Below are positions 1-7,602 of a DNA stretch of 35,142 bases, piece after piece. Source of the stretch: an uncultured Mucilaginibacter sp. (GTDB lineage Bacteria; Bacteroidota; Bacteroidia; Sphingobacteriales; Sphingobacteriaceae); contig CAIWRU010000015.1 of the NCBI GenBank assembly GCA_903915155.1, forward strand, positions 1 through 35,142. The letters are read 5' to 3'. Positions within the stretch are counted from its first letter, which is position 1, and each line of letters starts with the position of its first letter. Under the pieces are notes generated by a model. The model did no database searches, was not told the origin of the DNA, and worked only from the letters and a program-made list of their open reading frames with translations. Both the position numbers and the translations under genes were made by a program.

Positions 1-1300
1 CCTTTAACCCATACTTCGCGCTAAACTTCCTATACAACTGCTTATGCAAGTTATCCAAATTAACATCGCGGCCCTGTATAAAAGCCTTCTGCACATCAAT
101 AGTTATCATATCCAGTGCATCACCTTTGGAGATAAACAAATTCGCATCCTTGCCGGCCTCCAATGTGCCGGTGGTTTTATCAATCCCTAAAATTTTGGCG
201 TTATTTTGGGTGATCATGCTCACGGCCTGTTCTTTGGTTAAACCATAACCCACAGCTTCACCCGCTTCGAAAGGCAAATTACGCTGCCGCCAAAAGCCAT
301 TGCCGGTAAGGCCATATAAAACACCCGCATCCTGCAGTATTTTGGGCAGTTTGTAAGGGAGGTACACATCGTCTTCCTCAAATTCGGGCAGGCGTTGTGT
401 CTCCTGTAATATCACTGGTATATGGTTATCGCGCAAAGCATCGGTAACAAGGTACGATTCAAAACCACCCACTATCACCAACTGCACACCCATCTTTTTG
501 GCAAAGGCTACAGCCTGCAATATCTCCTTAGCACCATCAACATTCACAAACAATTTTTTCGAGCCGTTGAACAAGCCCTTCATCGCTTCCAGTTTTAGGT
601 TGATGGTGGTCGGTTTTGCTATTTCCGAATAAGCTTTAGCTTCAGTAAACAATTCGGTGATGGCGTCAATGGCTTTTTGCGCGCGCTCGGCGGGCGATTC
701 CTGCGGAGTTGCTGCCGCCTGCCTTCTGCGCCTTTCAGCACGTACTACGGGCCAGTTCAAGTGCAGGCCGATATCAGTCTTATATGCTGCATCTTCCCAG
801 TTCCAGGCATCCAGCTGTACTATCGACGATTGCCCTGATATAATGCCACCAACAGGTGTCGGCTGTGCCAGCAATATCCCGTTCGAGCGGACTGTTGCTA
901 TCACTTTCGAATCGGTATTATATGCAATGATAGAACGTATATTAGGGTTAAGGTCGCCCGTTTCATACTCGTCAACTGTGCCTTTTGCGCCTTCCTCAAC
1001 TTCCACCAAGCCAAGCGTGGTTATAGGGCATATAAAGCCGGGATAAATTTGTTTGCCACTGCCATCAATCACATCGGCACCCGAAGTATTTGGGGCAGTG
1101 CCTTCGCCTACTGCCGTTATTTTACCTTTATCAAAGGCTATGTAGCCATTGTTAATTACCTGTCCGTTGCCTACGTGTATGGTAGCGCCGGTTATGATGA
1201 TGGGCTTTGATTGTGCCGGTGCAGGCGAAATATCAGCCTGACCGTAAGCAAGGGTTGCACCAAGCAGTAATCCCCCAAAAATTGCAAATATCTTTTTCAT
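1..1300 (-). CDS. Secreted amidohydrolase-family protein, 3' end cut by window edge
   Basis: An ORF starts with ATG at 1300 and runs off the left edge after 433 codons with no stop, so the C-terminus is missing; judging from the domain ends, little is lost. It opens with a Sec signal peptide (MKKIFAIFGGLLLGATLAYGQ). An amidohydrolase-like beta-sandwich segment follows (IITGATIHVGNGQVI) and the C-terminal closing segment GTLEAGKDANLFI. The strand that normally carries the HxH metal ligands after the PGF turn reads YPGFICPITTLG, so both histidines are absent. It lies 21 bases downstream of a larger amidohydrolase on the same strand, almost certainly the same operon. The fold assignment is firm. 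Hydrolase activity is doubtful, and a binding or partner role is inference. Confidence 0.85.
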   Translation of the reverse strand, partial: MKKIFAIFGGLLLGATLAYGQADISPAPAQSKPIIITGATIHVGNGQVINNGYIAFDKGKITAVGEGTAPNTSGADVIDGSGKQIYPGFICPITTLGLVEVEEGAKGTVDEYETGDLNPNIRSIIAYNTDSKVIATVRSNGILLAQPTPVGGIISGQSSIVQLDAWNWEDAAYKTDIGLHLNWPVVRAERRRRQAAATPQESPAERAQKAIDAITELFTEAKAYSEIAKPTTINLKLEAMKGLFNGSKKLFVNVDGAKEILQAVAFAKKMGVQLVIVGGFESYLVTDALRDNHIPVILQETQRLPEFEEDDVYLPYKLPKILQDAGVLYGLTGNGFWRQRNLPFEAGEAVGYGLTKEQAVSMITQNNAKILGIDKTTGTLEAGKDANLFISKGDALDMITIDVQKAFIQGRDVNLDNLHKQLYRKFSAKYGLK

Positions 1301-1321
1301 GTTGTTGTTCAGTTTGAAGGG

Positions 1322-4300
1322 TTATTGATTGTTTACAGTTTGAATGGTTGATGTTTGGCCGTCATCACTATCCTGCCTGGCTGCGCCATACTGCGTAAAA
1401 TCTTCATCATTCACATGCGGGCGGCGCGCATGTGGCTTTTGCGTTACCGCACCGCCATTTTTTGCCGCTATCATTTTTTGTATGATTCGCGCCTCCTCTT
1501 GTTTCATGGCTCTTTGATTAGCCGCGTCTTTTTCAATATCCCAGTAACGTATACCGTCCACAAAAGTCTTCTCACAAACAGCGTATATCGACAGCGGATC
1601 TGCCGACCACAGTGCCAAATCAGCATCCTTGCCCACCTTTATACTGCCCACACGGTTCTGCACATGCAGCATGGTAGCGGGGTTAAGCGTAACAAATTTT
1701 AGCGCTTCTTCTTCGCTCACATGCCCGTAGGTTACGGCCTTGCCTGCTTCCTGGTTAAGGCGGCGCGCCATCTCCTCGTCGTCCGAGTTAAATGCGGTCA
1801 GCACCCCAACGTCGTGCATTACTTTACCATTATAGGGGATGGCTTCGGCTACCTCCATTTTATAGGCCCACCAGTCTGAAAAGGTTGAACCGGCGATGCC
1901 GCGGGCCTTCATTTTATCAGCCACTTTATAGCCCTCCAAAATGTGGGTAAAGGTGTTCACCTTAAAGCCCAGCGAATCGCCCACATGCATCAGCATATTT
2001 ATTTCAGATTGCACGTAGGAGTGACAAGTGATAAAGCGTTTTTTATCCAATATCTCCACAATGGCGTCCAGTTCAAGGTCGCGGCGAACATTGCTGCCTT
2101 TTGCTGCCCTTGCTGCTTTGTATTGTTTTGCACGGGTAAACTCATCTACATACACCTGCTCAACCCCGGTGCGCGATTGCGGGAAACGCATATCAGGTGT
2201 ACCGTAAGGTATGCCCCAGTTGCTTTGCTTAACGTTTTCGCCCAGCGCAAATTTGATGAAGCCGTCGGCGCCTTCAAACTTCATTTGCTCGGGCAATACA
2301 CCCCAGCGATGTTTTATCAGGTAAGTTTGACCGCCGATAGGGTTAGCCGAACCATGCAAAATATGTGAGGTAGTAACCCCACCTGCCAGCTGGCGGTAAA
2401 GGTTGATGTCTTCTGAATTCAGCACATCGCCGATCCTAACTTCGGATGTTACAGCTTGTGTACCTTCATTTATATCGCCCGAAGCAGCGATATGCGAATG
2501 CTCATCAACAATGCCCGGCGACAAATGCTTGCCCGTAGCATCAATAACTTTCGCATTACCTGCCGACAGGTTTTTACCGATGGCCTTTATCTTACCATTC
2601 TCTATCAATACATCAGTATTTTGTAATATACCATCCTTTTCACAAGTCCAAACAGTAGCATTTTTAAACAGCACATTTTCGGGCTTAGGTAATTCGGTAC
2701 TGCCATAAGCCACAAATGGGTATATAACCGGGCCAACGGTAATAGGTTCTTTAGGCTTTTCGTCTTCCTTTTTCTCAGCTGTCGGCGGCCCCGCGTAAGT
2801 AGCACTCCACTTTATAGCAGAGCCATCAGGCAGGGTGCCCGTGCCATGAAAAGTTATGGGCGATATCTCGGTGATATAACCATCAAGCCGCACGCTGCCT
2901 TCTGGTTTATCTTTCAGGTCGAAATAAATGCTCACCATATCTCCGCTGCGGGTGATGTTACCTTTTACATGGGTGCTGTCGGCCTTGCGGTCTATATTTA
3001 CATCATATTCACCGGGCGTACCACCAATTTTCAGGATAACACCGGGCAGCGCGTCGCTGGCAAAAGTGTAATCGCCGCGCAGGTCGGTAACATCCTTTCG
3101 GGTAATTACATCCTGTTTGCCTTCAACCCAGTTCTCATAAATAACATTGTCTTTTTTAAACAGGTCGCCCGAGGTAATGATAAAATTGGCCATTTTACCC
3201 CTTTCCAGCGAACCTACCTTATCGCTCACACCCAGCATTTGGGCGGGGATGGTAGTTAGCGATAAAAGCGCCTGGTGCTCGCTCAAGCCATTGTCAATGG
3301 CTATGCGCAGTTTCGCCCAAAAATCGCGGGCATTATCCAAACCGTATGATGTTATAGCAAATCGTATCCCTGCCTTTTCCATAACCGCAGGGTTGGTAGG
3401 CGCCAGTTCCCAATCTTTTAATTCGGCATAGCTCACCCTCATCGCGTCCAGCGGGTCTTCCACATCATAAGCATCAGGAAAGTTGATGGGAATAATAAAG
3501 CTGCCGCCGGTGGCCTTCATCGCGTCCAGCTTGCGGAATTCATCGCCATTGGTTTTAAAAATATATTGTTTGCCAAACTCCTTGGCTATTTTATCGGCAC
3601 GTAAAACATTCAGCACATCGCCGGCATCAAATATCTGCGGCAGGTTTTGCGTGCGGTTAAATTCCGCTAACGAAATATTATACTCAGCAGTTTGTGTTTT
3701 GTACCATTGCGCATCATAATAAGTTTGGCGTATCAAAGCTATGCTGCCCATTAACGACGACGGGTAATCATTCTGCGATGTGCCCTTATCAAACGAATAA
3801 TGCGCAGCAGCCTCATCATTCAGCATTACTTCGTTATCGCGTTCATCGCCCAAAGTAACCACCGCCGATGTGCCCCGTGCTATACCATCATGTATTAATG
3901 ATTGCACCGTACCGAAACCGTTCTTCTTATAATCGGCGGCAGCAGTTGCATCGGCGTGAAATATCGATTTTACATTCATTTCGGGATGGATGGCATCGTT
4001 CCAGCCGTATGCTCCCGGTTTTCTCGAAATGTTGACAATTTCAAAACGGTAGCTGAATTTACGTTGTTCTTCAGGTATACCGTAAGTAGTATATGCATCT
4101 ATCAGCGAAGGGTAAATGTATTTTCCTTTTAGGTCGATGGTAACATATCCTTTCGGGATGGCCACACCTGCGCCAACAGCTTCTATCTTGCGGTCCTTAA
4201 TTAATAGAACACCGTTTCTGATGGTTTGATCGGCATTCACTACGATGGTGGCATTGGTAAAGGCGAACTGCCCCGGCCGTATATCATAAGTACCGTTAAC

Positions 4301-4372
4301 GGGAAATGTTTCTTGCGCGTGCAGCGCCGTAGCGCATAGCAAAGCGAAACAAAAGAGTAGAGTTTTTTTCAT
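1322..4372 (-). CDS. Two-domain periplasmic amidohydrolase (imidazolonepropionase-like fusion)
   Basis: This 1016-residue protein has a signal peptide (residues 1-19, ending ALHAQ) and two amidohydrolase-like halves. The N-terminal half (about 22-430) has the family's beta-sandwich and closing segment (GSLERGKMANFII). However, its PGF/HxH strand reads IYPSLIDAYTTYG, without metal-binding histidines. The C-terminal half (about 560-975) is canonical: GIVDEHSHI with the HxH pair at 625/627, GGVTTSHILHGSANPIGGQ, TCHSY, and FNSDDEE near the usual metal-site aspartate. A middle segment (about 440-550) looks like an inserted beta domain. Substrate is unknown; relatives act on peptide- or imidazolone-like cyclic amides. 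It is the first gene of the operon with the next amidohydrolase. Only the C-terminal half is likely catalytic (inference from residues). Confidence 0.9.
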   Translation of the reverse strand: MKKTLLFCFALLCATALHAQETFPVNGTYDIRPGQFAFTNATIVVNADQTIRNGVLLIKDRKIEAVGAGVAIPKGYVTIDLKGKYIYPSLIDAYTTYGIPEEQRKFSYRFEIVNISRKPGAYGWNDAIHPEMNVKSIFHADATAAADYKKNGFGTVQSLIHDGIARGTSAVVTLGDERDNEVMLNDEAAAHYSFDKGTSQNDYPSSLMGSIALIRQTYYDAQWYKTQTAEYNISLAEFNRTQNLPQIFDAGDVLNVLRADKIAKEFGKQYIFKTNGDEFRKLDAMKATGGSFIIPINFPDAYDVEDPLDAMRVSYAELKDWELAPTNPAVMEKAGIRFAITSYGLDNARDFWAKLRIAIDNGLSEHQALLSLTTIPAQMLGVSDKVGSLERGKMANFIITSGDLFKKDNVIYENWVEGKQDVITRKDVTDLRGDYTFASDALPGVILKIGGTPGEYDVNIDRKADSTHVKGNITRSGDMVSIYFDLKDKPEGSVRLDGYITEISPITFHGTGTLPDGSAIKWSATYAGPPTAEKKEDEKPKEPITVGPVIYPFVAYGSTELPKPENVLFKNATVWTCEKDGILQNTDVLIENGKIKAIGKNLSAGNAKVIDATGKHLSPGIVDEHSHIAASGDINEGTQAVTSEVRIGDVLNSEDINLYRQLAGGVTTSHILHGSANPIGGQTYLIKHRWGVLPEQMKFEGADGFIKFALGENVKQSNWGIPYGTPDMRFPQSRTGVEQVYVDEFTRAKQYKAARAAKGSNVRRDLELDAIVEILDKKRFITCHSYVQSEINMLMHVGDSLGFKVNTFTHILEGYKVADKMKARGIAGSTFSDWWAYKMEVAEAIPYNGKVMHDVGVLTAFNSDDEEMARRLNQEAGKAVTYGHVSEEEALKFVTLNPATMLHVQNRVGSIKVGKDADLALWSADPLSIYAVCEKTFVDGIRYWDIEKDAANQRAMKQEEARIIQKMIAAKNGGAVTQKPHARRPHVNDEDFTQYGAARQDSDDGQTSTIQTVNNQ

Positions 4373-4484
4373 TGTTGCCAGTTAAAATGAGGTTGATAAA
4401 TATAATGAAGATTTTGAAATGTTAAAATCGGGTTTCAAAGGCGTTACATTTCAAATTTTAGCGTTTATTTTGCGTATTTTAAAG

Positions 4485-4515
4485 TCTCCCCTACTGGGGG
4501 AGATTTAGAGGGGGC
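4485..4515. repeat. C-run/G-run palindrome (single copy of the CCCCTnnnGGGGG family)
   Basis: A TCTCCCC arm and a GGGGAGA arm flank a short loop, followed by a further G-run ending GGGGGCT. It matches the half-elements at 11956-11982, 12032-12056 and 25981-26007. It lies in the divergent gap between the amidohydrolase operon and hflX, so it falls in the leader of one or both transcripts. Confidence 0.7.
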
Positions 4516-4569
4516 TGCCACTTATGCAGGTTTTTGTAACTTGGCAACCAATTTGATGTATAATAATTA

Positions 4570-5754
4570 ATGAAGCAAAAATTTTATGATACTGCTGTGA
4601 AGCAGGAAAGGGCTGTACTGGTTGGCGTTATCACCCAGCATCAAACCGATGAACAGACCAAAGAATATTTAGAAGAACTGCAATTTTTGGTGGATACCGC
4701 CGGGGCGGAGACTGTTAAAACCTTTACCCAAAAACTGCAAAAACCCGACAGGGCAACTTTCGTTGGCTCGGGCCGGTTGGAAGAGATCAAGGCATTTGTT
4801 GATGCCGAAGAGATAGATATAGTGGTATTCGACGACGAACTAACTCCATCACAGTTGCGTAATATCGAAAACGAATTGCAGGTAAAAATACTCGACCGCA
4901 ATAACCTGATACTGGATATATTCGCCGGTCGTGCCCAAACCGCGCAGGCCAAAACCCAGGTGGAGCTGGCGCAATTACAATACCTGCTGCCCCGACTAAC
5001 CCGTTTATGGACACACTTGGAACGCCAGAAAGGTGGTATCGGTATGCGTGGCCCGGGTGAATCGCAGATCGAAACAGACCGGCGTTTAATATTGAACAAG
5101 ATCGCTCTTTTAAAAGAAAGGCTAAAGCTGATCGATAAGCAGAATGAGACCCAGCGCAAAAACCGTGTATCGATGGTACGCGTCGCATTGGTAGGCTATA
5201 CCAACGTAGGTAAGTCCACCATTATGAACATGCTCTCAAAATCGGATGTGTTTGCCGAGAACAAGCTGTTCGCTACACTGGATACTACGGTAAGAAAAGT
5301 GGTGATAGAGAATGTGCCATTCTTATTGTCCGACACGGTTGGGTTTATCCGCAAACTGCCCCATGACCTGGTGGAATGTTTTAAATCAACCTTAGATGAA
5401 GTTCGCGAGGCTGATATACTGGTACATGTGGTTGACGTGTCGCACCCCAATTTCGACGACCAGATACGCACTGTTAACGAAACGCTGAAAGAATTAGGCG
5501 TTGTGGACAAACAGGTAATAACCGTATTCAACAAGATAGATGCCTACAAACCCGTAGAACTTTATGAAGGCGAACAGGTGGAACCACTAACCCTTGATGA
5601 TTTTAAACACAGCTGGATGGCAAAAAATAACAGCCCAGCAATTTTCATATCAGCTACTGAAAAGGAAAATATCGACGAGTTTAGGAAGTTGTTATATGAT
5701 AAGGTATTAGCGATACATACTGCAAGGTACCCGTACGATCATTTGTTATATTGA
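4570..5754 (+). CDS. hflX: Ribosome-dissociating GTPase HflX
   Basis: HflX is a GTPase that binds the 50S subunit and can split stalled or stressed ribosomes. The 394-residue ORF has the N-terminal HflX domain (about 15-110), then the linker with GGIGMRGPGESQIETDRR (155-172), the family hallmark. The G domain follows: G1 GYTNVGKST (209-217), G3 DTVGF (255-259) and G4 NKID (321-324). Length is typical for Bacteroidota HflX. The ATG at 4570 gives a complete N-terminal domain. It stands alone, divergent from the amidohydrolase operon, with a palindromic repeat in the shared upstream gap. No SD sequence is visible, as is usual for the phylum. Confidence 0.97.
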   Translation: MKQKFYDTAVKQERAVLVGVITQHQTDEQTKEYLEELQFLVDTAGAETVKTFTQKLQKPDRATFVGSGRLEEIKAFVDAEEIDIVVFDDELTPSQLRNIENELQVKILDRNNLILDIFAGRAQTAQAKTQVELAQLQYLLPRLTRLWTHLERQKGGIGMRGPGESQIETDRRLILNKIALLKERLKLIDKQNETQRKNRVSMVRVALVGYTNVGKSTIMNMLSKSDVFAENKLFATLDTTVRKVVIENVPFLLSDTVGFIRKLPHDLVECFKSTLDEVREADILVHVVDVSHPNFDDQIRTVNETLKELGVVDKQVITVFNKIDAYKPVELYEGEQVEPLTLDDFKHSWMAKNNSPAIFISATEKENIDEFRKLLYDKVLAIHTARYPYDHLLY

Positions 5755-5758
5755 TACC

Positions 5759-5784
5759 GTAGAGGCGCAACAATTGCGTCTCTC
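5759..5784. repeat. GAGGCGCAA/TTGCGTCTC hairpin repeat, copy 1
   Basis: Arms AGAGGCGCAA (5761-5770) and TTGCGTCTCT (5774-5783) pair with one G-T wobble around a 3-base loop. Copies 2 and 3 lie at 9191-9216 and 21713-21734. It sits just after the hflX stop. No T-run follows, so it is not an obvious intrinsic terminator here. Confidence 0.75.
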
Positions 5785-5787
5785 AAC

Positions 5788-5820
5788 TATGTCATTTCGA
5801 CGAGGTACGAGGAGAAATCT
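5788..5820. repeat. GTCATTTCGACGAGG...GAGAAATCT repeat
   Basis: A short element with ATTTC and GAAAT ends flanks a GACGAGG/ACGAGGAG core. From memory, this sequence type recurs many times between genes in Sphingobacteriaceae genomes. Only one copy is seen here, directly after the hairpin at 5759-5784, so the repeat status rests on recollection rather than on this window. Confidence 0.5.
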
Positions 5821-5916
5821 GGCATATATACCCACAGGACAGTTGGGGATTTATTTTCGTTTGATTGCAGTTCATTGTCAAGTATATCTATTAGTGAGGA
5901 ACAGCTAATCGAAGCA

Positions 5917-6240
5917 TTAAACAATTCGTTCAAATCTATAACTGGAGAGTTCGTCCTTAAAGGAAATAGCTTGTCTATTGATAGAGGTTATGGTAAATCG
6001 GTACTTACTATATCCTAATATAATATCTTCACCACTTTGTCTAAAAGATATTGCGATGGTGTCTTGTGTAAGGTTCTTATTTTCATTCATTATATGAAAT
6101 ATATAAGCCTCGCAAGTATCGTAATCGGTTGAATCAGTTGGTATAATATTTTCGGCAGTTGTAAATAATAACCTGCCATCAAATGAGTTTCGCCAATATC
6201 CCACAAGGTCTACCGACAAGTATAGTTTTTTCAATTCCAT
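5917..6240 (-). CDS. Hypothetical protein, 107 aa
   Basis: I do not recognise this protein. It is 107 residues, soluble (no signal peptide or membrane segment), with a short beta-rich composition: LYLSVDLVGYWRNSFDG near the start and repeated Ile/Tyr strands later. That could suit a small lipocalin-like or immunity-like fold, but this is only an impression. Support for it being real is a good -7 element, TATATTTG, on the minus strand at 6262-6269, about 22 bases before the ATG. It stands alone among repeats and AT-rich sequence in what looks like an accessory block. Confidence 0.6.
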   Translation of the reverse strand: MELKKLYLSVDLVGYWRNSFDGRLLFTTAENIIPTDSTDYDTCEAYIFHIMNENKNLTQDTIAISFRQSGEDIILGYSKYRFTITSINRQAISFKDELSSYRFERIV

Positions 6241-6261
6241 AATACTGCACTATTATTTTCT

Positions 6262-6269
6262 CAAATATA
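6262..6269 (-). promoter_or_regulatory. Bacteroidota -7 promoter element (TATATTTG)
   Basis: Read on the minus strand, TATATTTG matches the TAnnTTTG consensus. It lies about 22 bases upstream of the ATG at 6240. No clear TTG -33 box is visible at 17-23 bases. Confidence 0.5.
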
Positions 6270-6376
6270 CTTATTTGTTTTTCTCATGAAAGCCTATTAT
6301 ATTTACTCTCATAAGTTGTAAACCAGTTATTGAACCTAACCTTTTGCCCGTTCCAATTACCACTAATACCCCTGTG

Positions 6377-6480
6377 CCAAGCAAAATAAAGTTCACCCAT
6401 ATGGCATAACTATGCCGTTGCTTTTGGTAAGGTTGTGGTAAACCTGAACGGTAGGCACGGTGTATGTTATGCCTATTTTG
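6377..6480 (+). ncRNA. Candidate structured RNA or repeat element, copy A
   Basis: GGCATAAC (6403-6410) pairs perfectly with GTTATGCC (6466-6473), and the stem can extend inward (TATGCCG with CGGTGTA, including wobbles and one bulge). Inside is AAGGTTGTGGTAAACC with a GGTT/AACC mini-stem, then GAACGGTAGG. The 5' arm can alternatively join a local hairpin (6377-6384 with 6418-6427; GGCAT with ATGCC). A T-rich tail follows. Copy B shares the core motif, with changes that largely preserve pairing. I know no named RNA family that fits; the structure is read by eye. Confidence 0.35.
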
Positions 6481-6565
6481 TTTATCCCGTAACTCTCATT
6501 ACCTTTATCACGTTTAAAATATTGTACTGATACCGATTTGCTGTTCTAAATTACCACAAAAGACA

Positions 6566-6675
6566 GTCATGCGAAGCGGATATGGTGCGCCAATAAGGCG
6601 TAGCTATATCCCTGCATGACAAGGCCGTGGTAAGCCGAGAACAGTAAGGGTGTGTTAGCTACGCCGTTTTTTATT
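6566..6675 (+). ncRNA. Candidate structured RNA or leader switch, copy B
   Basis: Two mutually exclusive folds are visible. Fold 1 is a long hairpin: GTCATGC (6566-6572) with GCATGAC (6614-6620), GGATAT (6578-6583) with ATATCC (6606-6611), and GCGCC with GGCGT near the loop. Fold 2 pairs GGCGTAGCTA (6597-6606) perfectly with TAGCTACGCC (6656-6665), immediately followed by GTTTTTT, like a terminator. Between the arms is AAGGCCGTGGTAAGCC plus GAACAGTAAGG, the core shared with copy A. It ends about 30 bases before the lipoprotein ATG. An attenuator or riboswitch-like leader, an sRNA, and a DNA mobile repeat are all possible. Confidence 0.4.
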
Positions 6676-6697
6676 AACCGTTCAAAATTACCACACA

Positions 6698-7078
6698 ATG
6701 AAAAAACTTATCACAATGATGGGCTTGCTATGCCTTGTAGCTGCCTGTAAGAAATCGGATGCATCGAAACAATCCTCATCGCATGTATTAACTGTTCAAG
6801 TAACTAAAATAAACAGCCCGTACATTAATTATCTATTTATAATAGATAATTACACACAAAAAATAAATTATCCGGAAATAACAGGAAAGAAAGATACCAC
6901 TTTCACTATTTCAGTAAATCCGGGCGATGAATTAACTGTAGAATACAATGTAGATTCAATTCCACCTAAAGGTGATGGGTTTATAGGCCATGCAAGTTTA
7001 CAGTTTATATATAATAGCAAAGGTGTAGGGTATGCTTCTGGTGGATCTGGTAATGTATCTATTAATCTGCCAAAATGA
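6698..7078 (+). CDS. Small lipoprotein of unknown function (first gene of three-gene operon)
   Basis: This 126-residue protein has a clear lipoprotein signal: MKKLITMMG, a hydrophobic core, and lipobox LVAAC with Cys17. The mature part is Thr/Asn/Ser-rich and predicted beta (NYTQKINYPEIT, DTTFTISVNPGDELTVEYNV), ending in a Gly-rich GYASGGSGNVSINLP. The composition suggests an Ig-like or other beta-sandwich domain exposed in the periplasm or at the surface, but I recognise no family. Its TGA overlaps the ATG of the next gene (ATGA), so the two are translationally coupled. It is preceded by the structured leader at 6566-6675. Confidence 0.75.
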   Translation: MKKLITMMGLLCLVAACKKSDASKQSSSHVLTVQVTKINSPYINYLFIIDNYTQKINYPEITGKKDTTFTISVNPGDELTVEYNVDSIPPKGDGFIGHASLQFIYNSKGVGYASGGSGNVSINLPK

Positions 7079-7602
7079 AAAAGAAACATTACATCATATT
7101 GGGTATTGTGGCAATATTCATTATTACTAACCCCTCCATAACAGCCTTTAAAAATTACTTAGGATCGTCAAGCTATTCGGGTCTTAAGCGTACCGAAAAT
7201 TTCTTTGTGTGCAGCTTGTATAGTCATGGGGGTAGAAAGTACTTTGGCATTGCGGGTAATTTTTGGGAGATACCACCACCAAGGCCAACAGAAGCGTATT
7301 TAAGAAGTCTAAAACAAGATAGCTTAAGAAAGTCGGATAGTTCCATGTATTCCTACTTAACCAATGACAGTTCATATCACGTAAAAGATACAGTGGGCAA
7401 GTACAAAGTACTCAGGTTATATTATAGTTTGCTTAACGAAGGATATACGGCAGCTAATTTGGGTAATTTTGAGCAGTTTGAATCAGCTGTAAAAGACACT
7501 ACTACCGCAACTAAAATTTACATGAATTTAAAAAAAGATGGGTATACAGTTAAAAATTTAGGTAGTTTAGATGAGTTTAAAAGGACTTTTTGTAAAATGT
7601 AA
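7075..7602 (+). CDS. Membrane-anchored protein with duplicated GYT..NLG..xxF motif
   Basis: The 175-residue protein has one N-terminal transmembrane segment (YIILGIVAIFIITNP) and then an extracytoplasmic part. Its C-terminus contains two tandem copies of a ~26-residue motif about 33 residues apart: YYSLLNEGYTAANLGNFEQF (116-135) and YMNLKKDGYTVKNLGSLDEF (149-168). Similar GYxxLGxxxxF units occur, from memory, in Bacteroidota and phage proteins, but I cannot assign a function. The middle is Ser/Asp-rich (LKQDSLRKSDSSMYSYL). It overlaps the upstream lipoprotein gene by 4 bases and the downstream gene by 1 base, so all three are probably made together. Confidence 0.75.
   Translation: MKKKHYIILGIVAIFIITNPSITAFKNYLGSSSYSGLKRTENFFVCSLYSHGGRKYFGIAGNFWEIPPPRPTEAYLRSLKQDSLRKSDSSMYSYLTNDSSYHVKDTVGKYKVLRLYYSLLNEGYTAANLGNFEQFESAVKDTTTATKIYMNLKKDGYTVKNLGSLDEFKRTFCKM

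Larger units (their letters stand above)
6241..6697. other. 457-base non-coding stretch with two tandem structured elements
   Basis: No convincing ORF lies here. It holds the minus-strand promoter at 6262-6269, two related structured elements (6377-6480 and 6566-6675), and a short direct repeat, GTTCTAAATTACCACAA at 6543-6559 versus GTTCAAAATTACCACAC at 6680-6696. The second copy of that repeat abuts the ATG of the downstream lipoprotein gene, so it is the leader of the three-gene operon. Confidence 0.6.

Noticed and set aside
1322-4372. Plus-strand ORFs across the amidohydrolase gene
   Set aside because: All are opposite-strand shadows of a continuous 1016-residue protein with clear domains.
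6403-6665. Integron attC sites
   Set aside because: The GTTATGC and GTTAGCT ends are suggestive, but the R-box consensus (RYYYAAC/GTTRRRY) is not met, especially in copy B. No integrase is present and no cassette array follows.
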